A DNA stretch of 64,000 nucleotides from Vibrio superstes (GTDB taxonomy: Bacteria; Pseudomonadota; Gammaproteobacteria; Enterobacterales; Vibrionaceae): the NCBI RefSeq assembly GCF_003569005.1, contig NZ_BCUR01000004.1, positions 675,425-739,424 on the forward strand, written 5' to 3'. The notes beneath the pieces are model-generated. The model saw only the letters and a list, made by a program, of their open reading frames with translations, was not told where the DNA came from and made no database searches. Numbering within the stretch: position 1 is the stretch's first letter; every line of letters starts with the position of its first letter. This document shows, piece by piece, positions 1-7,898 of the stretch. Both the position numbers and the translations under genes were made by a program.

Positions 1-1
1 A

Positions 2-1696
2 GCGCAAAAAATATTGGAGTATGCAGAGCCCATTGCCATAGAGGCGAGTAAGCTCTCCACATTGAGGCTTCAACTAGATCAGCTGTTCGCTTGGCAGTTG
101 AACTACCTATTCTCTGAAATCCAGACACTGAAGAAAAACAATGCCAGCACAGCGGTAGTTCAAAGAGCTATTTGTGAATCTTTGGATGTGCTTGATGTTG
201 AAGGGATTGCCCTTGATAAAGTCGTGGTTATTGCCACACAGGCACGCAATGTTAGCGACCTTGAGGTACTTAAGGAGTATGTCCCCTTGAGTGCATGCTT
301 GAACCATCAGAAAGTGGCGGCAGCGACAGCCTTAACGAGGCGATTCTGCGTCATCTCTGGGGGCCCAGGTACAGGGAAAACGACGACGGTTTCTAAGCTG
401 CTAGCGGCCTTGGTGTCATCCAGTGACTCTGATATCACGATAAAGCTAGCGGCGCCTACGGGCAAGGCGGCAGCTCGTCTTACCGAGTCCATTGGCCAAG
501 CTATAGACTCACTACCCGTTGCACCTGAAATAAAGGAAAGGATCCCAACCTCAGCCAGTACCTTGCATCGTTTACTTGGCGCTATTCCTAATCGAACTGA
601 GTTCAAGCATAACTCTAACAACCCCTTACATTTAGACCTATTGATCCTCGATGAAGCATCTATGGTCGATTTGCCTATGATGTACAAATTGCTCAGTGCA
701 TTGCCTGCTCACGCTAGGTTGATTTTACTCGGTGACAGAGACCAACTGTCGTCGGTTGAGGCTGGCGCTGTATTAGGGGATATTTGCCAGCTTGGAGGCC
801 AAGGTTATGGCTTGGTTCATCGAGAGCTAATCAATAAGCTGACGGGTTACCAGTTACCGTCTTCGAATCAAATAGGAACCGCGATTGGCGATAGCCTATG
901 TGTTTTGCACAAAAGCTTTCGTTTCCATAGTCGTTCTGGTGTAGGCAAACTGGCAAGGGCAATTAATTCAGGTAGCAGCAAAGAGGCCGAACAGGTCTTC
1001 TTGGCAGGCTTTGAAGATATAGAGCACTTTGAGGTAACCGCTGATAGTTACCAACAGCTCATCAATACCCTAGTAGCGCGTTATCAGGAGTACCTATCTT
1101 TGCGATACGCAAATAATGGCGAAATGACAATGCCTTCATTTGCTCGGAGCGTTTTGCAAAGCTTTGCCAATACGCGACTGCTGTGCGCTGTGCGTGAGGG
1201 AGAATTTGGGGTAGAGGGTACCAATGCCAATATAGAGCGAGCACTGGTGCGTAAGGGCCTTATACCCGTAGAGCGGGACACATGGTACATCGGGCGTCCA
1301 GTCATGGTGACCAGCAACGATCATAGCCAGCAGTTGTATAATGGAGATATTGGTATTTGCTTGCTTGACGAGAGCTTAGAAGAGCCGCGTTTAAAGGTAT
1401 ATTTCGAGCTTCCCGATGGCAGTGTAAAGGGCGTACTACCTAGCAGGGTTCCGCCACACGAAACGGCCTACTCAATGACAATACATAAATCACAGGGGAG
1501 TGAGTTTAGCCACACCTTGCTATTGCTACCTAAGACGCCAACTCCGGTATTGACGCGAGAGCTGTATTATACTGGAGTGACTCGAGCGAAACATCAGCTG
1601 AGTGTGTATGCCGATAAAGCTATTATGCAACGGGCTATAAAACAGAAAACAGCGCGAAGCAGTCACCTGTCGCAGCGTTTGGCGACCGATGGCTAA
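2..1696 (+). CDS. recD: Exonuclease V (RecBCD) alpha subunit RecD, 5'-truncated by window edge
   Basis: RecD is the 5'-3' helicase subunit of the RecBCD nuclease that processes double-strand breaks. The frame is open to the first base of the window, so the N-terminal part lies outside; the TTG at 14 is only an internal codon. Visible motifs are Walker A GGPGTGKTT, Walker B LLILDEASM, a GDRDQL motif III, and the C-terminal UvrD-like motif MTIHKSQGSEF followed by YTGVTRAK. About 565 residues are visible, against about 610-700 for the family. It ends 14 bp before the convergent argA. recD next to argA is also the enterobacterial order. Identification is secure. Confidence 0.95.
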   Translation, partial: AQKILEYAEPIAIEASKLSTLRLQLDQLFAWQLNYLFSEIQTLKKNNASTAVVQRAICESLDVLDVEGIALDKVVVIATQARNVSDLEVLKEYVPLSACLNHQKVAAATALTRRFCVISGGPGTGKTTTVSKLLAALVSSSDSDITIKLAAPTGKAAARLTESIGQAIDSLPVAPEIKERIPTSASTLHRLLGAIPNRTEFKHNSNNPLHLDLLILDEASMVDLPMMYKLLSALPAHARLILLGDRDQLSSVEAGAVLGDICQLGGQGYGLVHRELINKLTGYQLPSSNQIGTAIGDSLCVLHKSFRFHSRSGVGKLARAINSGSSKEAEQVFLAGFEDIEHFEVTADSYQQLINTLVARYQEYLSLRYANNGEMTMPSFARSVLQSFANTRLLCAVREGEFGVEGTNANIERALVRKGLIPVERDTWYIGRPVMVTSNDHSQQLYNGDIGICLLDESLEEPRLKVYFELPDGSVKGVLPSRVPPHETAYSMTIHKSQGSEFSHTLLLLPKTPTPVLTRELYYTGVTRAKHQLSVYADKAIMQRAIKQKTARSSHLSQRLATDG

Positions 1697-1710
1697 CGAT
1701 TTAACGGCTA

Positions 1711-3030
1711 TTAGGTGACATCCAGCGCTAGGATTTTTGACTTACGCTGGAAGTTATAAAGGTCCTGCTTTTTAATGGGCAGGGCCTCAAGATCGATTTC
1801 ACTAAAGCCTTGCTCCCTAAACCAATGCAAACTGTGGGTGGTGAGAATAAACAGCTGCTTGATCCCTAGAGAATCAGCTTGGTTCTTCATATGCGCAAGC
1901 AGGTGAGCACCTCTATTTCCATCTCGGTACTCAGGGTGAATAGCCACACACGCCATTTCCGCCATTTGGTCTTCAATATAGGGATAGAGTGCAGCGCAGC
2001 CAATAATAAGTTGGTCTTTGACTATGATGGTAAAGCGCTCAATCTCTTGCTCTAGTTGCTCACGAGAGCGACGCACTAAGATGCCATTATTCTCCAGTGG
2101 CTCTATTAGATCCAAAATACCGCCGATATCATCAATACTCGCGATACGCACTTGCTCCGCACTCGCGGTGACGACTTGTGTACCAATCCCGTCTCTAGAG
2201 AAGAGCTCCTGGATTAAGGCTCCATCATCAACATAGCTGACTAAGTGGCTGCGTTGCACCCCTTTACGGCACGCTTTGACTGCTGCTTGCAAGAAACGGT
2301 GCGTGTTCGGCGCATTGTTATCCGCCTCTTGTTGCAGAATATGCTCCACCTCATGAGGGAATAACTCTGCTGCAACCTCTCCATTGGGTTTGATATAGCC
2401 TTGGTCTGAGCTAAATCCGATCAGCTTGTCAGCGCTTAACTTGATGGCCACCTGAGTGGCAAGTTCTTCTGAAACAAGGTTAAAGCACTCTCCGGTAACT
2501 GAACCAGCGACAGGGCCAATCAACACAATGGAGCCTTGCTCTAGCGTGCGACTGATTCCCTCCGCATCGATACGTCTTACTCGGCCACTGTGCTGATAAT
2601 CGATGCCGTCTTCGATCCCCAGAGGCTGTGCGATAACGAAATTGCCACTGACCACGTTTAATTGAGTTCCCGCCATTGGCGTGTTGTTCAGACTCATAGA
2701 CAAATGAGCAGTGATGGCGAGTTGCAACTGCCCTGAAGCCTGCATGACATGCGGAAGCATTGAGGATTCTGTTACGCGAATATCTTTATGGTAGGGCGAG
2801 CTTAATGATTGCTGACCCAAGCGCTGATCTATCTGCGGACGAGCCCCATGTACTAGAACGAGTTTCACCCCAAGACTATGTAGCAGAGCGATATCACTGA
2901 CAATATTAGGAAAATTATCATGACTAAGTGCCTCGCCACACAGGTAAATCACCATAGTGCTATCACGGTGTGCGTTTACGTATGGGGTGGACTGACGAAA
3001 TCCTTTTACCAGCTCAGTACTGCGATACAT
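1711..3030 (-). CDS. argA: N-acetylglutamate synthase (amino-acid N-acetyltransferase)
   Basis: The enzyme acetylates glutamate with acetyl-CoA, the first step of arginine synthesis, in the cytoplasm. The 439-residue protein has the family's two parts: an amino-acid-kinase-like domain (about 20-285, with [13 protein letters not shown] near the start) and a C-terminal GNAT domain (about 290-439, with [19 protein letters not shown]). The length matches E. coli ArgA (443). The start is the ATG giving [13 protein letters not shown], which aligns with the family N-terminus. A tandem ArgR site lies directly upstream, so arginine repression is expected. It converges with recD. Confidence 0.96.
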   Translation of the reverse strand: MYRSTELVKGFRQSTPYVNAHRDSTMVIYLCGEALSHDNFPNIVSDIALLHSLGVKLVLVHGARPQIDQRLGQQSLSSPYHKDIRVTESSMLPHVMQASGQLQLAITAHLSMSLNNTPMAGTQLNVVSGNFVIAQPLGIEDGIDYQHSGRVRRIDAEGISRTLEQGSIVLIGPVAGSVTGECFNLVSEELATQVAIKLSADKLIGFSSDQGYIKPNGEVAAELFPHEVEHILQQEADNNAPNTHRFLQAAVKACRKGVQRSHLVSYVDDGALIQELFSRDGIGTQVVTASAEQVRIASIDDIGGILDLIEPLENNGILVRRSREQLEQEIERFTIIVKDQLIIGCAALYPYIEDQMAEMACVAIHPEYRDGNRGAHLLAHMKNQADSLGIKQLFILTTHSLHWFREQGFSEIDLEALPIKKQDLYNFQRKSKILALDVT

Positions 3031-3046
3031 GGCTAAACTCTTTAAG

Positions 3047-3081
3047 TGAATTTTTATACAATAATAATGACTATTTATATA
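3047..3081 (-). promoter_or_regulatory. Tandem ArgR operator (two ARG boxes) upstream of argA
   Basis: Two ARG-box-like 14-mers lie 21 bp apart, the spacing expected for an ArgR hexamer on paired 18-bp boxes with a 3-bp gap. The first, TGAATTTTTATACA at 3047-3060, matches 13 of 14 positions of TGAATWWWWATTCA. The second, TGACTATTTATATA at 3068-3081, matches 11 of 14. They lie 17-51 bp upstream of the argA start. Motif and spacing are seen; ArgR repression is inferred from the family. Confidence 0.8.
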
Positions 3082-3222
3082 ATTACAACTATTAACCGCA
3101 TAATGAAGAATGGCGCACTCCTATGTTAATTGTGTGTGATTTTTCTTACAGGCATTGCGCAAAGCAGGGGAGTTTGTCATTCTGCTTTTCTAAGGTTTAT
3201 TCAAGGACATAAAACCCAGTCA

Positions 3223-4317
3223 ATGCACAAATTTATTCCCCTTCTTACCCTTGCTACTTTGATGGCAGGGTGTGCTCAGCAGGCTGAACGTGGTCAGCAA
3301 GATTTTGACCAAGAGTTTCAGCAACCCCTTACTCAAACAGATACCGTTGAGAGCAACGCCTTTAGGGATCTCAATTCATTTGATGCGCAGGCAAAACAGG
3401 TGTTGGATAACTCACCGTCAATGGCGAATAAGTATCAAGACCTTTATCAGCAACTGTCTGAGTGGGCTCAGCAAAGTGGAGACCCGACTGAGCTTGCCAG
3501 CTACGGTGTACAAAGTGCCCAGATGAAAGGGGGAGATAGTAAGGGCAATGTAATGTTTACCGGTTACTTCTCTCCTGTGATTGAGTTGCGTCATGAGCCT
3601 GATGCCACCTACAAGTACCCTGTTTACGGAAAACCTAGCTGTTCTCAGCAATGTCCAACTCGCGCGCAGATCTATGATGGTGCACTCGAGGGGAAAGGGC
3701 TTGAACTCGGTTATGCCGATAACATGATTGATCCTTTCTTAATGGAGGTTCAAGGCAGCGGCTTTGTACACTTTGGTGATGACAACAGCATGCAGTATTT
3801 TGCCTATGCGGGTAAAAACAACCGACCTTACGTCAGCATTGGCCGTATTCTGATTGAGCGTGACTTAGTTGATAAAGAAAAGATGTCACTTCAAGCCATC
3901 AAGCAATGGGTGACAGAAAATGATGAAGAGACGGTGAAAGAGCTGCTTGAACAAAACCCTTCTTATGTGTTCTTTGTGCCAAAAGATGATCTAGCGGTAC
4001 GCGGAACCGCAGGTATCCCATTGCTACCAATGGCCTCGGTGGCAGGGGACAGAGAGCTTTTGCCTATGGGTACTCCAATTCTTGCTGAGGTGCCTTTATT
4101 AAATGCTGATGGTACTTGGTCTGGCGCTCATGCACTGCGTTTGCTACTAGTGCTAGATACGGGCGGAGCGGTAAAACAAAACCACCTCGACCTTTATCAC
4201 GGCATGGGCGCTCGAGCAGGCGTGCAGTCAGGGCACTATAAGCACTTTGGCCGAGTGTGGAAACTAGGATTAGAAAACTCAGAAACCGCTAACCCTTGGC
4301 AGTTGCCGAGTCAATAA
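3223..4317 (+). CDS. mltA: Membrane-bound lytic murein transglycosylase A
   Basis: MltA cleaves the MurNAc-GlcNAc bond of peptidoglycan with formation of 1,6-anhydro ends, from the inner face of the outer membrane. The chosen ATG at 3223 begins MHKFIPLLTLATLMAGC, a lipoprotein signal with lipobox MAGC; a longer frame from 3130 would put about 30 non-signal residues ahead of it. The 364-residue length fits E. coli MltA (365). The MltA domain and the 3D domain near the C-terminus (LLLVLDTGGAVKQNHLDLYHG, with the catalytic Asp region) are both present. It is a single gene, followed by an unusual 334-bp gap. Confidence 0.95.
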   Translation: MHKFIPLLTLATLMAGCAQQAERGQQDFDQEFQQPLTQTDTVESNAFRDLNSFDAQAKQVLDNSPSMANKYQDLYQQLSEWAQQSGDPTELASYGVQSAQMKGGDSKGNVMFTGYFSPVIELRHEPDATYKYPVYGKPSCSQQCPTRAQIYDGALEGKGLELGYADNMIDPFLMEVQGSGFVHFGDDNSMQYFAYAGKNNRPYVSIGRILIERDLVDKEKMSLQAIKQWVTENDEETVKELLEQNPSYVFFVPKDDLAVRGTAGIPLLPMASVAGDRELLPMGTPILAEVPLLNADGTWSGAHALRLLLVLDTGGAVKQNHLDLYHGMGARAGVQSGHYKHFGRVWKLGLENSETANPWQLPSQ

Positions 4318-4365
4318 GTTTCAAGCTTCGAGTTGCAAGCCGCTAGTCACAAGCCATGAGCCATA
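4317..4365 (+). repeat. Heptad-periodic array directly after mltA
   Basis: Seven consecutive 7-bp units begin at the last base of the mltA stop codon. Each starts AG and most continue with C or T (for example AGTTTCA and AGCTTCG), while positions 4-7 vary. A counterpart in the opposite orientation lies at 4540-4567. Similar arrays occur at 5946-5966, 6043-6084, 35941-35961, 36076-36145 and 48293-48330. Confidence 0.6.
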
Positions 4366-4584
4366 TTGCACCTTGTTGACAAGTCGTGCTCTAGGTTATG
4401 AGTCATTCCCGAGTGCTTTTATTGGGAATCTGCTTATAGGTGGCACAATTAAAAGGTCCCCCGACTGGTGCGCCAGCCCGGAAAACACCTCGAGGACGAC
4501 GGTTTGTTGTTTAGCATATGTTTTTCAATATGTACTAATAACGGCTTACAGCTGATCGCTGACAGCGATTAACCCCCTAAGGTA

Positions 4585-4613
4585 TAGACATTGATCACAA
4601 GAGTGCGTATAAA
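4585..4613 (+). promoter_or_regulatory. Predicted sigma-70 promoter of tcdA
   Basis: A -35-like TAGACA (4585-4590), a 17-bp spacer and a -10-like TATAAA (4608-4613) lie 39 bp upstream of the tcdA ATG. The -10 hexamer falls exactly in the loop of the hairpin at 4598-4624, so promoter and terminator signals overlap. Confidence 0.5.
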
Positions 4614-4634
4614 ACGCACTCTTGTTGTTTTATG
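4598..4634 (+). terminator. Rho-independent terminator-like hairpin upstream of tcdA
   Basis: A perfect 10-bp stem CAAGAGTGCG / CGCACTCTTG has a TATAAAA loop and is followed by TTGTTTTAT. It would stop transcripts coming from mltA or from the structured segment before they enter tcdA. Confidence 0.6.
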
Positions 4635-4651
4635 TTCAGAGAAAAATCGTC

Positions 4652-5464
4652 ATGCGAGAATTAACGACCCCAGCATCCGAATCCTATGACCAACGCTTTG
4701 GTGGAACTCGTCGCCTGTATGGTAATAGTGAGGTAGAGATCTTACGCGCCGCTCATGTGTGCGTGATTGGTATTGGTGGCGTTGGTTCTTGGGCTGTAGA
4801 GGCTTTGGCGCGAAGCGGTGTCGGTGAGTTAACCCTGATTGATATGGATGATGTGTGTGTAACCAACATTAACCGTCAAATCCATGCCATGACAGGCACT
4901 GTAGGTAAAAGCAAGATTGAAGTGATGGCTGAGCGTGTCGCTTTAATTAACCCTGATTGTAAGGTTAACCTGATTGATGACTTTATCGATCAAGACAACC
5001 AAGCAGAGTATCTGAGCAAAGAGTTTGACTATGTGCTGGATGCGATTGATAGCGTTAAAGCAAAGGCATCTTTGCTGGCCTATTGCCGCAGTAACAAGAT
5101 TAAGGTGATTACTATTGGTGGCGCTGGTGGTCAGGTTGACCCCACACAGATCTGTGTTGCGGACCTGAGCAAAACCGTGCAAGACCCATTGGCGAAGAAG
5201 ATCAAAGATCAGCTGCGTCGCTTCCACAACTTTAGCAAGAATCCAAAGCGGAAGTTTGCTATCGACTGTGTCTTTTCTACTGAGCAACTGAAATACCCAC
5301 AAGCGGACGGCAGTGTTTGCGCTGTTAAATCCACAGCGGAAGGGCCTAAGCGTATGGATTGTGCCACTGGCTTTGGCGCGGCGACCGTAGTGACAGCAAC
5401 CTTTGGTTTCGTGGCGGTCTCGCGTATCATTGAGAAACTGATTCAAAAGCACAGCTCGAACTAA
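4652..5464 (+). CDS. tcdA: tRNA threonylcarbamoyladenosine dehydratase
   Basis: TcdA (CsdL) uses ATP to convert t6A37 of tRNA to the cyclic ct6A form. It is an E1/MoeB-like protein: the nucleotide-binding motif VIGIGGVGSWAVEALARSG lies near residue 30, followed by NINRQIHA and a cysteine-containing C-terminal half. The ATG at 4652 (MRELTTP) gives 270 residues, close to the 268 of E. coli; an in-frame codon at 4622 lies inside the hairpin and is unlikely. csdE starts 12 bp downstream, and the csdA-csdE-tcdA grouping matches the known sulfur-relay partners. Confidence 0.95.
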   Translation: MRELTTPASESYDQRFGGTRRLYGNSEVEILRAAHVCVIGIGGVGSWAVEALARSGVGELTLIDMDDVCVTNINRQIHAMTGTVGKSKIEVMAERVALINPDCKVNLIDDFIDQDNQAEYLSKEFDYVLDAIDSVKAKASLLAYCRSNKIKVITIGGAGGQVDPTQICVADLSKTVQDPLAKKIKDQLRRFHNFSKNPKRKFAIDCVFSTEQLKYPQADGSVCAVKSTAEGPKRMDCATGFGAATVVTATFGFVAVSRIIEKLIQKHSSN

Positions 5465-5476
5465 GGCCGAACAACA

Positions 5477-5947
5477 ATGACTTATCCTGAGAACCCGACA
5501 GAGAACTCGACTGAGAACTCGATTGAGAACCCTTTTGGCACCTCGATCACAGAGGCGGATATTCTAGCGCAGATACAGCAGTGTCAGGGTTGGGAGCAGC
5601 GCTATCGTCAAGTGATACAGTGGGGCAAGAAACTGCCAACAATGCCAGAGTCGCTTAAGGCAGAGCAAGTGCTTGTCGCGGGATGTGAAAGTCAGGTATG
5701 GCTAGTTGGCCAGCAGGTCAATGGCGTTTGGCAATTTTGCGCGGATTCTGATGCACGTATTGTGCGTGGCTTGATTGCATTAGTGTTAGCGGTTTTCAAT
5801 GGTAAAACCAGCGAGCAGATCCAGCAGTTTGATGTGGAAGGTTACTTTGAAAGCCTTGGCTTAATGCAGCATTTAAGCCCATCACGCGGTAATGGGCTTA
5901 CAGCCATTGTTGAGCAGATACAAACTCTGGCGGTAGAGCAGCAGTAA
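5477..5947 (+). CDS. csdE: Cysteine desulfurase sulfur acceptor CsdE (SufE family)
   Basis: CsdE accepts the persulfide from the cysteine desulfurase CsdA and passes it on, including toward TcdA. The SufE fold is recognisable: GWEQRYRQVIQWGKKLP, then the acceptor cysteine in VLVAGCESQVWL, and RIVRGLIALVLA. The 156 residues compare with 147 in E. coli; the extra length is an N-terminal stretch made from a 12-bp repeat (TENS-like units). It is probably cotranscribed with tcdA. It converges on csdA across a gap bounded by heptad arrays. Confidence 0.93.
   Translation: MTYPENPTENSTENSIENPFGTSITEADILAQIQQCQGWEQRYRQVIQWGKKLPTMPESLKAEQVLVAGCESQVWLVGQQVNGVWQFCADSDARIVRGLIALVLAVFNGKTSEQIQQFDVEGYFESLGLMQHLSPSRGNGLTAIVEQIQTLAVEQQ
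5489..5530 (+). repeat. 12-bp tandem repeat inside the start of csdE
   Basis: Three 12-bp units starting GAGAAC (at 5489, 5501 and 5513) and a partial fourth at 5525 encode (T/I)ENS/P repeats at residues 5-18 of CsdE. Because 12 is a multiple of 3, copy-number change would alter length without breaking the frame. Confidence 0.75.
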
Positions 5948-6088
5948 GCTACAAGCTACAAGTGATCAGCGTTGAGTCTGTCTTTTGAACGCACCTAGTG
6001 CTTCATATCCGGCCCTTTTTTCTTGTAATCCCGTATATTGTTGTGAGCTTTTAGCTGATAGCTAACCACTGACAGCTCGCGGCTTCTT
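5946..6088. repeat. csdE-csdA gap bounded by inverted heptad arrays
   Basis: Heptads AGCTACA start at the csdE stop codon (5946-5966). At the other end, six heptads ending in GCT or ACT (6043-6084, such as GATAGCT and GACAGCT) stop 4 bp before the csdA stop. Read from the sense strand of each gene, both arrays are AG(C/T)-type units directly behind a stop codon. The core between them (about 75 bp) shows no gene. Confidence 0.6.
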
Positions 6089-7300
6089 TTAAAGCATATC
6101 CACGGCTTTAGTGAGGGCGGCAATAAATGCATCCACCTCTTGCTCAGTGTTGTAAACCCCAAACGAGACTCTTACCGTCCCCTTTATTCCCAGTGCATCC
6201 ATCAATGGGTGCGCGCAGTGATGACCGGCGCGTAGCGCAATACCTTGTTGATCAAGCAGGGTAGCAATGTCCTGATGATGTATGCCTGGCATTATAAAAC
6301 TGATGACACTCGCCCCAGCTTGATAACCCACTAGCTCTATATCTTCGATATTGCAGATAGCCTGATAGGCTTTTTTCTGCAATGCCTGCACATGTTTTTC
6401 GGCGCTCTGATGATCTATGTCTTTGAGCCAATCTATGGCACTGGAAAGGGCGAGTGCTCCAGCCACATTTGGTGTGCCTGCTTCAAACTTTCCTGGAAGA
6501 TCACTGAACGAGGTGCCCGAAAAGCTCACCTTTTGCACCATCTTACCGCCTCCGTGCCATGGAGGCATAGCTTCTAGAAGTGCTAGCTTCCCATAGAGCA
6601 CGCCGATACCGGTTGGTGCGTAAAGCTTGTGGCCAGAGAACACGTAGAAGTCACAATCGAGGGCTTGTACATCTATAGGTTCATGCACAATGCCTTGCGC
6701 GCCATCGACCACAACTGTGGTGTTAAATTGTCTTGCAAGGGCAATCATTTTCTCGATGGGATGGCGAGTACCTGTGACATTTGATACCTGACCAATAGCC
6801 AAAATCTTGGTGTTATCATTAAGCAGTGAGTGATAGGCTTCTAGATCCAGTGTGCAGTTTGGCAACATAGGGATCTTAACGACGGTTGCCCCCGTTTGCT
6901 CAGCAACAATCTGCCATGGAACTATGTTTGCGTGGTGCTCCATTTCACTGATGAGTATCTCATCACCTGCTTTTAATGAGTTTCGAGCATAGGTCTGTGC
7001 AATAAGGTTGATCGCTTCGGTGGCCCCGCGAGTCCACACGATCTCCTTGTTTGAGGAGGCGTTGATAAAGGTGCGCACCTTATCTCTTGCCCCTTCAAAG
7101 GCGGTAGTAGCAGACGCAGTTAGGCTATGGCTTCCTCTGTGCACATTAGCGTTGTGCTGAGAGTAGTACTGACTAATGGTATCGATAACTGTTGCGGGTT
7201 TTTGCGTAGTTGCAGCACTATCAAGATAAACCAAAGGTTGATGATTTACTTGTTGTTGTAAGGCTGGAAATTGGGCTCGAATGGCGTGAATATCAAACAC
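6089..7300 (-). CDS. csdA: Cysteine desulfurase CsdA (class V aminotransferase fold)
   Basis: CsdA removes sulfur from cysteine using PLP, leaving a persulfide on its active cysteine for CsdE. Visible are the HANIVPW region, the PLP-binding lysine in FSGHKLYAPTGIGVLYG, and the active cysteine in ALRAGHHCAHPLM. The 403 residues fit the CsdA/SufS group. The start is a GTG with a strong AGGAG seven bases upstream, and it overlaps the end of yajL by 8 bp. Family membership is certain; the csdE neighbourhood favours CsdA over SufS. Confidence 0.93.
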   Translation of the reverse strand: MFDIHAIRAQFPALQQQVNHQPLVYLDSAATTQKPATVIDTISQYYSQHNANVHRGSHSLTASATTAFEGARDKVRTFINASSNKEIVWTRGATEAINLIAQTYARNSLKAGDEILISEMEHHANIVPWQIVAEQTGATVVKIPMLPNCTLDLEAYHSLLNDNTKILAIGQVSNVTGTRHPIEKMIALARQFNTTVVVDGAQGIVHEPIDVQALDCDFYVFSGHKLYAPTGIGVLYGKLALLEAMPPWHGGGKMVQKVSFSGTSFSDLPGKFEAGTPNVAGALALSSAIDWLKDIDHQSAEKHVQALQKKAYQAICNIEDIELVGYQAGASVISFIMPGIHHQDIATLLDQQGIALRAGHHCAHPLMDALGIKGTVRVSFGVYNTEQEVDAFIAALTKAVDML

Positions 7301-7898
7301 CTTTAGCTCCTAGTTCGTGATAGTGAAGGTTAGGTAGTGGCACCATTGGCTCAGCCACGCTCCAAGCGAAGGCTTTACCAGAAAGCAGAATAATAATCTC
7401 CATAGCAAACTCAAAGGCGGTCGCTGGACCTTGACTCGTCAGTAGCTTATGGAGTTGATCGTAGGTCACCCGTTTCTCACGCCAGTTTTGCTCTGGGATA
7501 TGTGACTTGAAGTTTGGGTGACAAGTCATAAGAGCGTCGGGATATAAACCGTGGTGTTGCAGCATGAGTGCAGGGGTGGCACAAATGGCGGCATTTAGCC
7601 TGCCATCGTAGTGCTGCTGCTTAACCATTTCGACGAGTAGAATACTTTTTTGAAAAACCTCCGCCCCCCCCACACCGCCAGGCATAGCGATGACGTCAAA
7701 TTCTTCGTCGGCTACATCTACAAGTTTCACTTCTGCAGTAAGGGGAATCCCTCTTGAACCTTTGAATGTCAGTGCGCCTTCAGGATCGACACTGGCGACG
7801 GTGACTTGATAGTTAGCGCGAATGAGTACATCAATAATGGTAATTGCTTCCATTTCTTCCGTGCCTGGTGCAATAGGAACTAAGGCTTTAATGGTCAT
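7293..7898 (-). CDS. yajL: DJ-1/PfpI family protein YajL
   Basis: This is a DJ-1-superfamily cytoplasmic protein; YajL is described as a chaperone and as a glyoxalase/deglycase acting in oxidative and carbonyl stress. Hallmarks are the opening APGTEEMEAITIIDVL, the PGGVGGAEVF segment and the nucleophile-elbow cysteine in NAAICATPALML. The 201 residues match E. coli YajL (196). It is translationally coupled, overlapping panE upstream by 11 bp and csdA downstream by 8 bp, so a panE-yajL-csdA transcript is likely. The exact activity is inferred from homology. Confidence 0.92.
   Translation of the reverse strand: MTIKALVPIAPGTEEMEAITIIDVLIRANYQVTVASVDPEGALTFKGSRGIPLTAEVKLVDVADEEFDVIAMPGGVGGAEVFQKSILLVEMVKQQHYDGRLNAAICATPALMLQHHGLYPDALMTCHPNFKSHIPEQNWREKRVTYDQLHKLLTSQGPATAFEFAMEIIILLSGKAFAWSVAEPMVPLPNLHYHELGAKGV

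Larger units (their letters stand above)
4366..4651 (+). other. mltA-tcdA gap: structured segment with no gene
   Basis: No convincing coding frame is seen. A GC-rich patch at about 4437-4495 can fold: an outer pairing of AGGTG with CACCT encloses CTGG-TGCG-CCAG with flanking C/G pairs. This is followed by T-rich sequence and a heptad array (4540-4567) in the opposite orientation to the one after mltA. In E. coli this site holds the metZWV tRNA genes, but no tRNA cloverleaf can be formed here. It could be a small RNA, a leader or the core of a repeat cassette; the sequence alone cannot decide. Confidence 0.35.

Noticed and set aside
4370..4420. Possible initiator tRNA remnant (minus-strand CTCATAACC-like word) where E. 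coli has metZWV
   Set aside because: Only a short anticodon-loop-like word is present; no acceptor stem, D-loop or T-loop can be formed on either strand.
4430..4624. CsrB/CsrC-type sponge RNA or GcvB homologue
   Set aside because: No series of GGA motifs in hairpin loops and no GcvB seed beyond one TTTGTTGTTT word.
6392..6577. Short frames opposite csdA and many similar antisense frames across the window
   Set aside because: They overlap well-supported genes, lack RBS and show no family resemblance.
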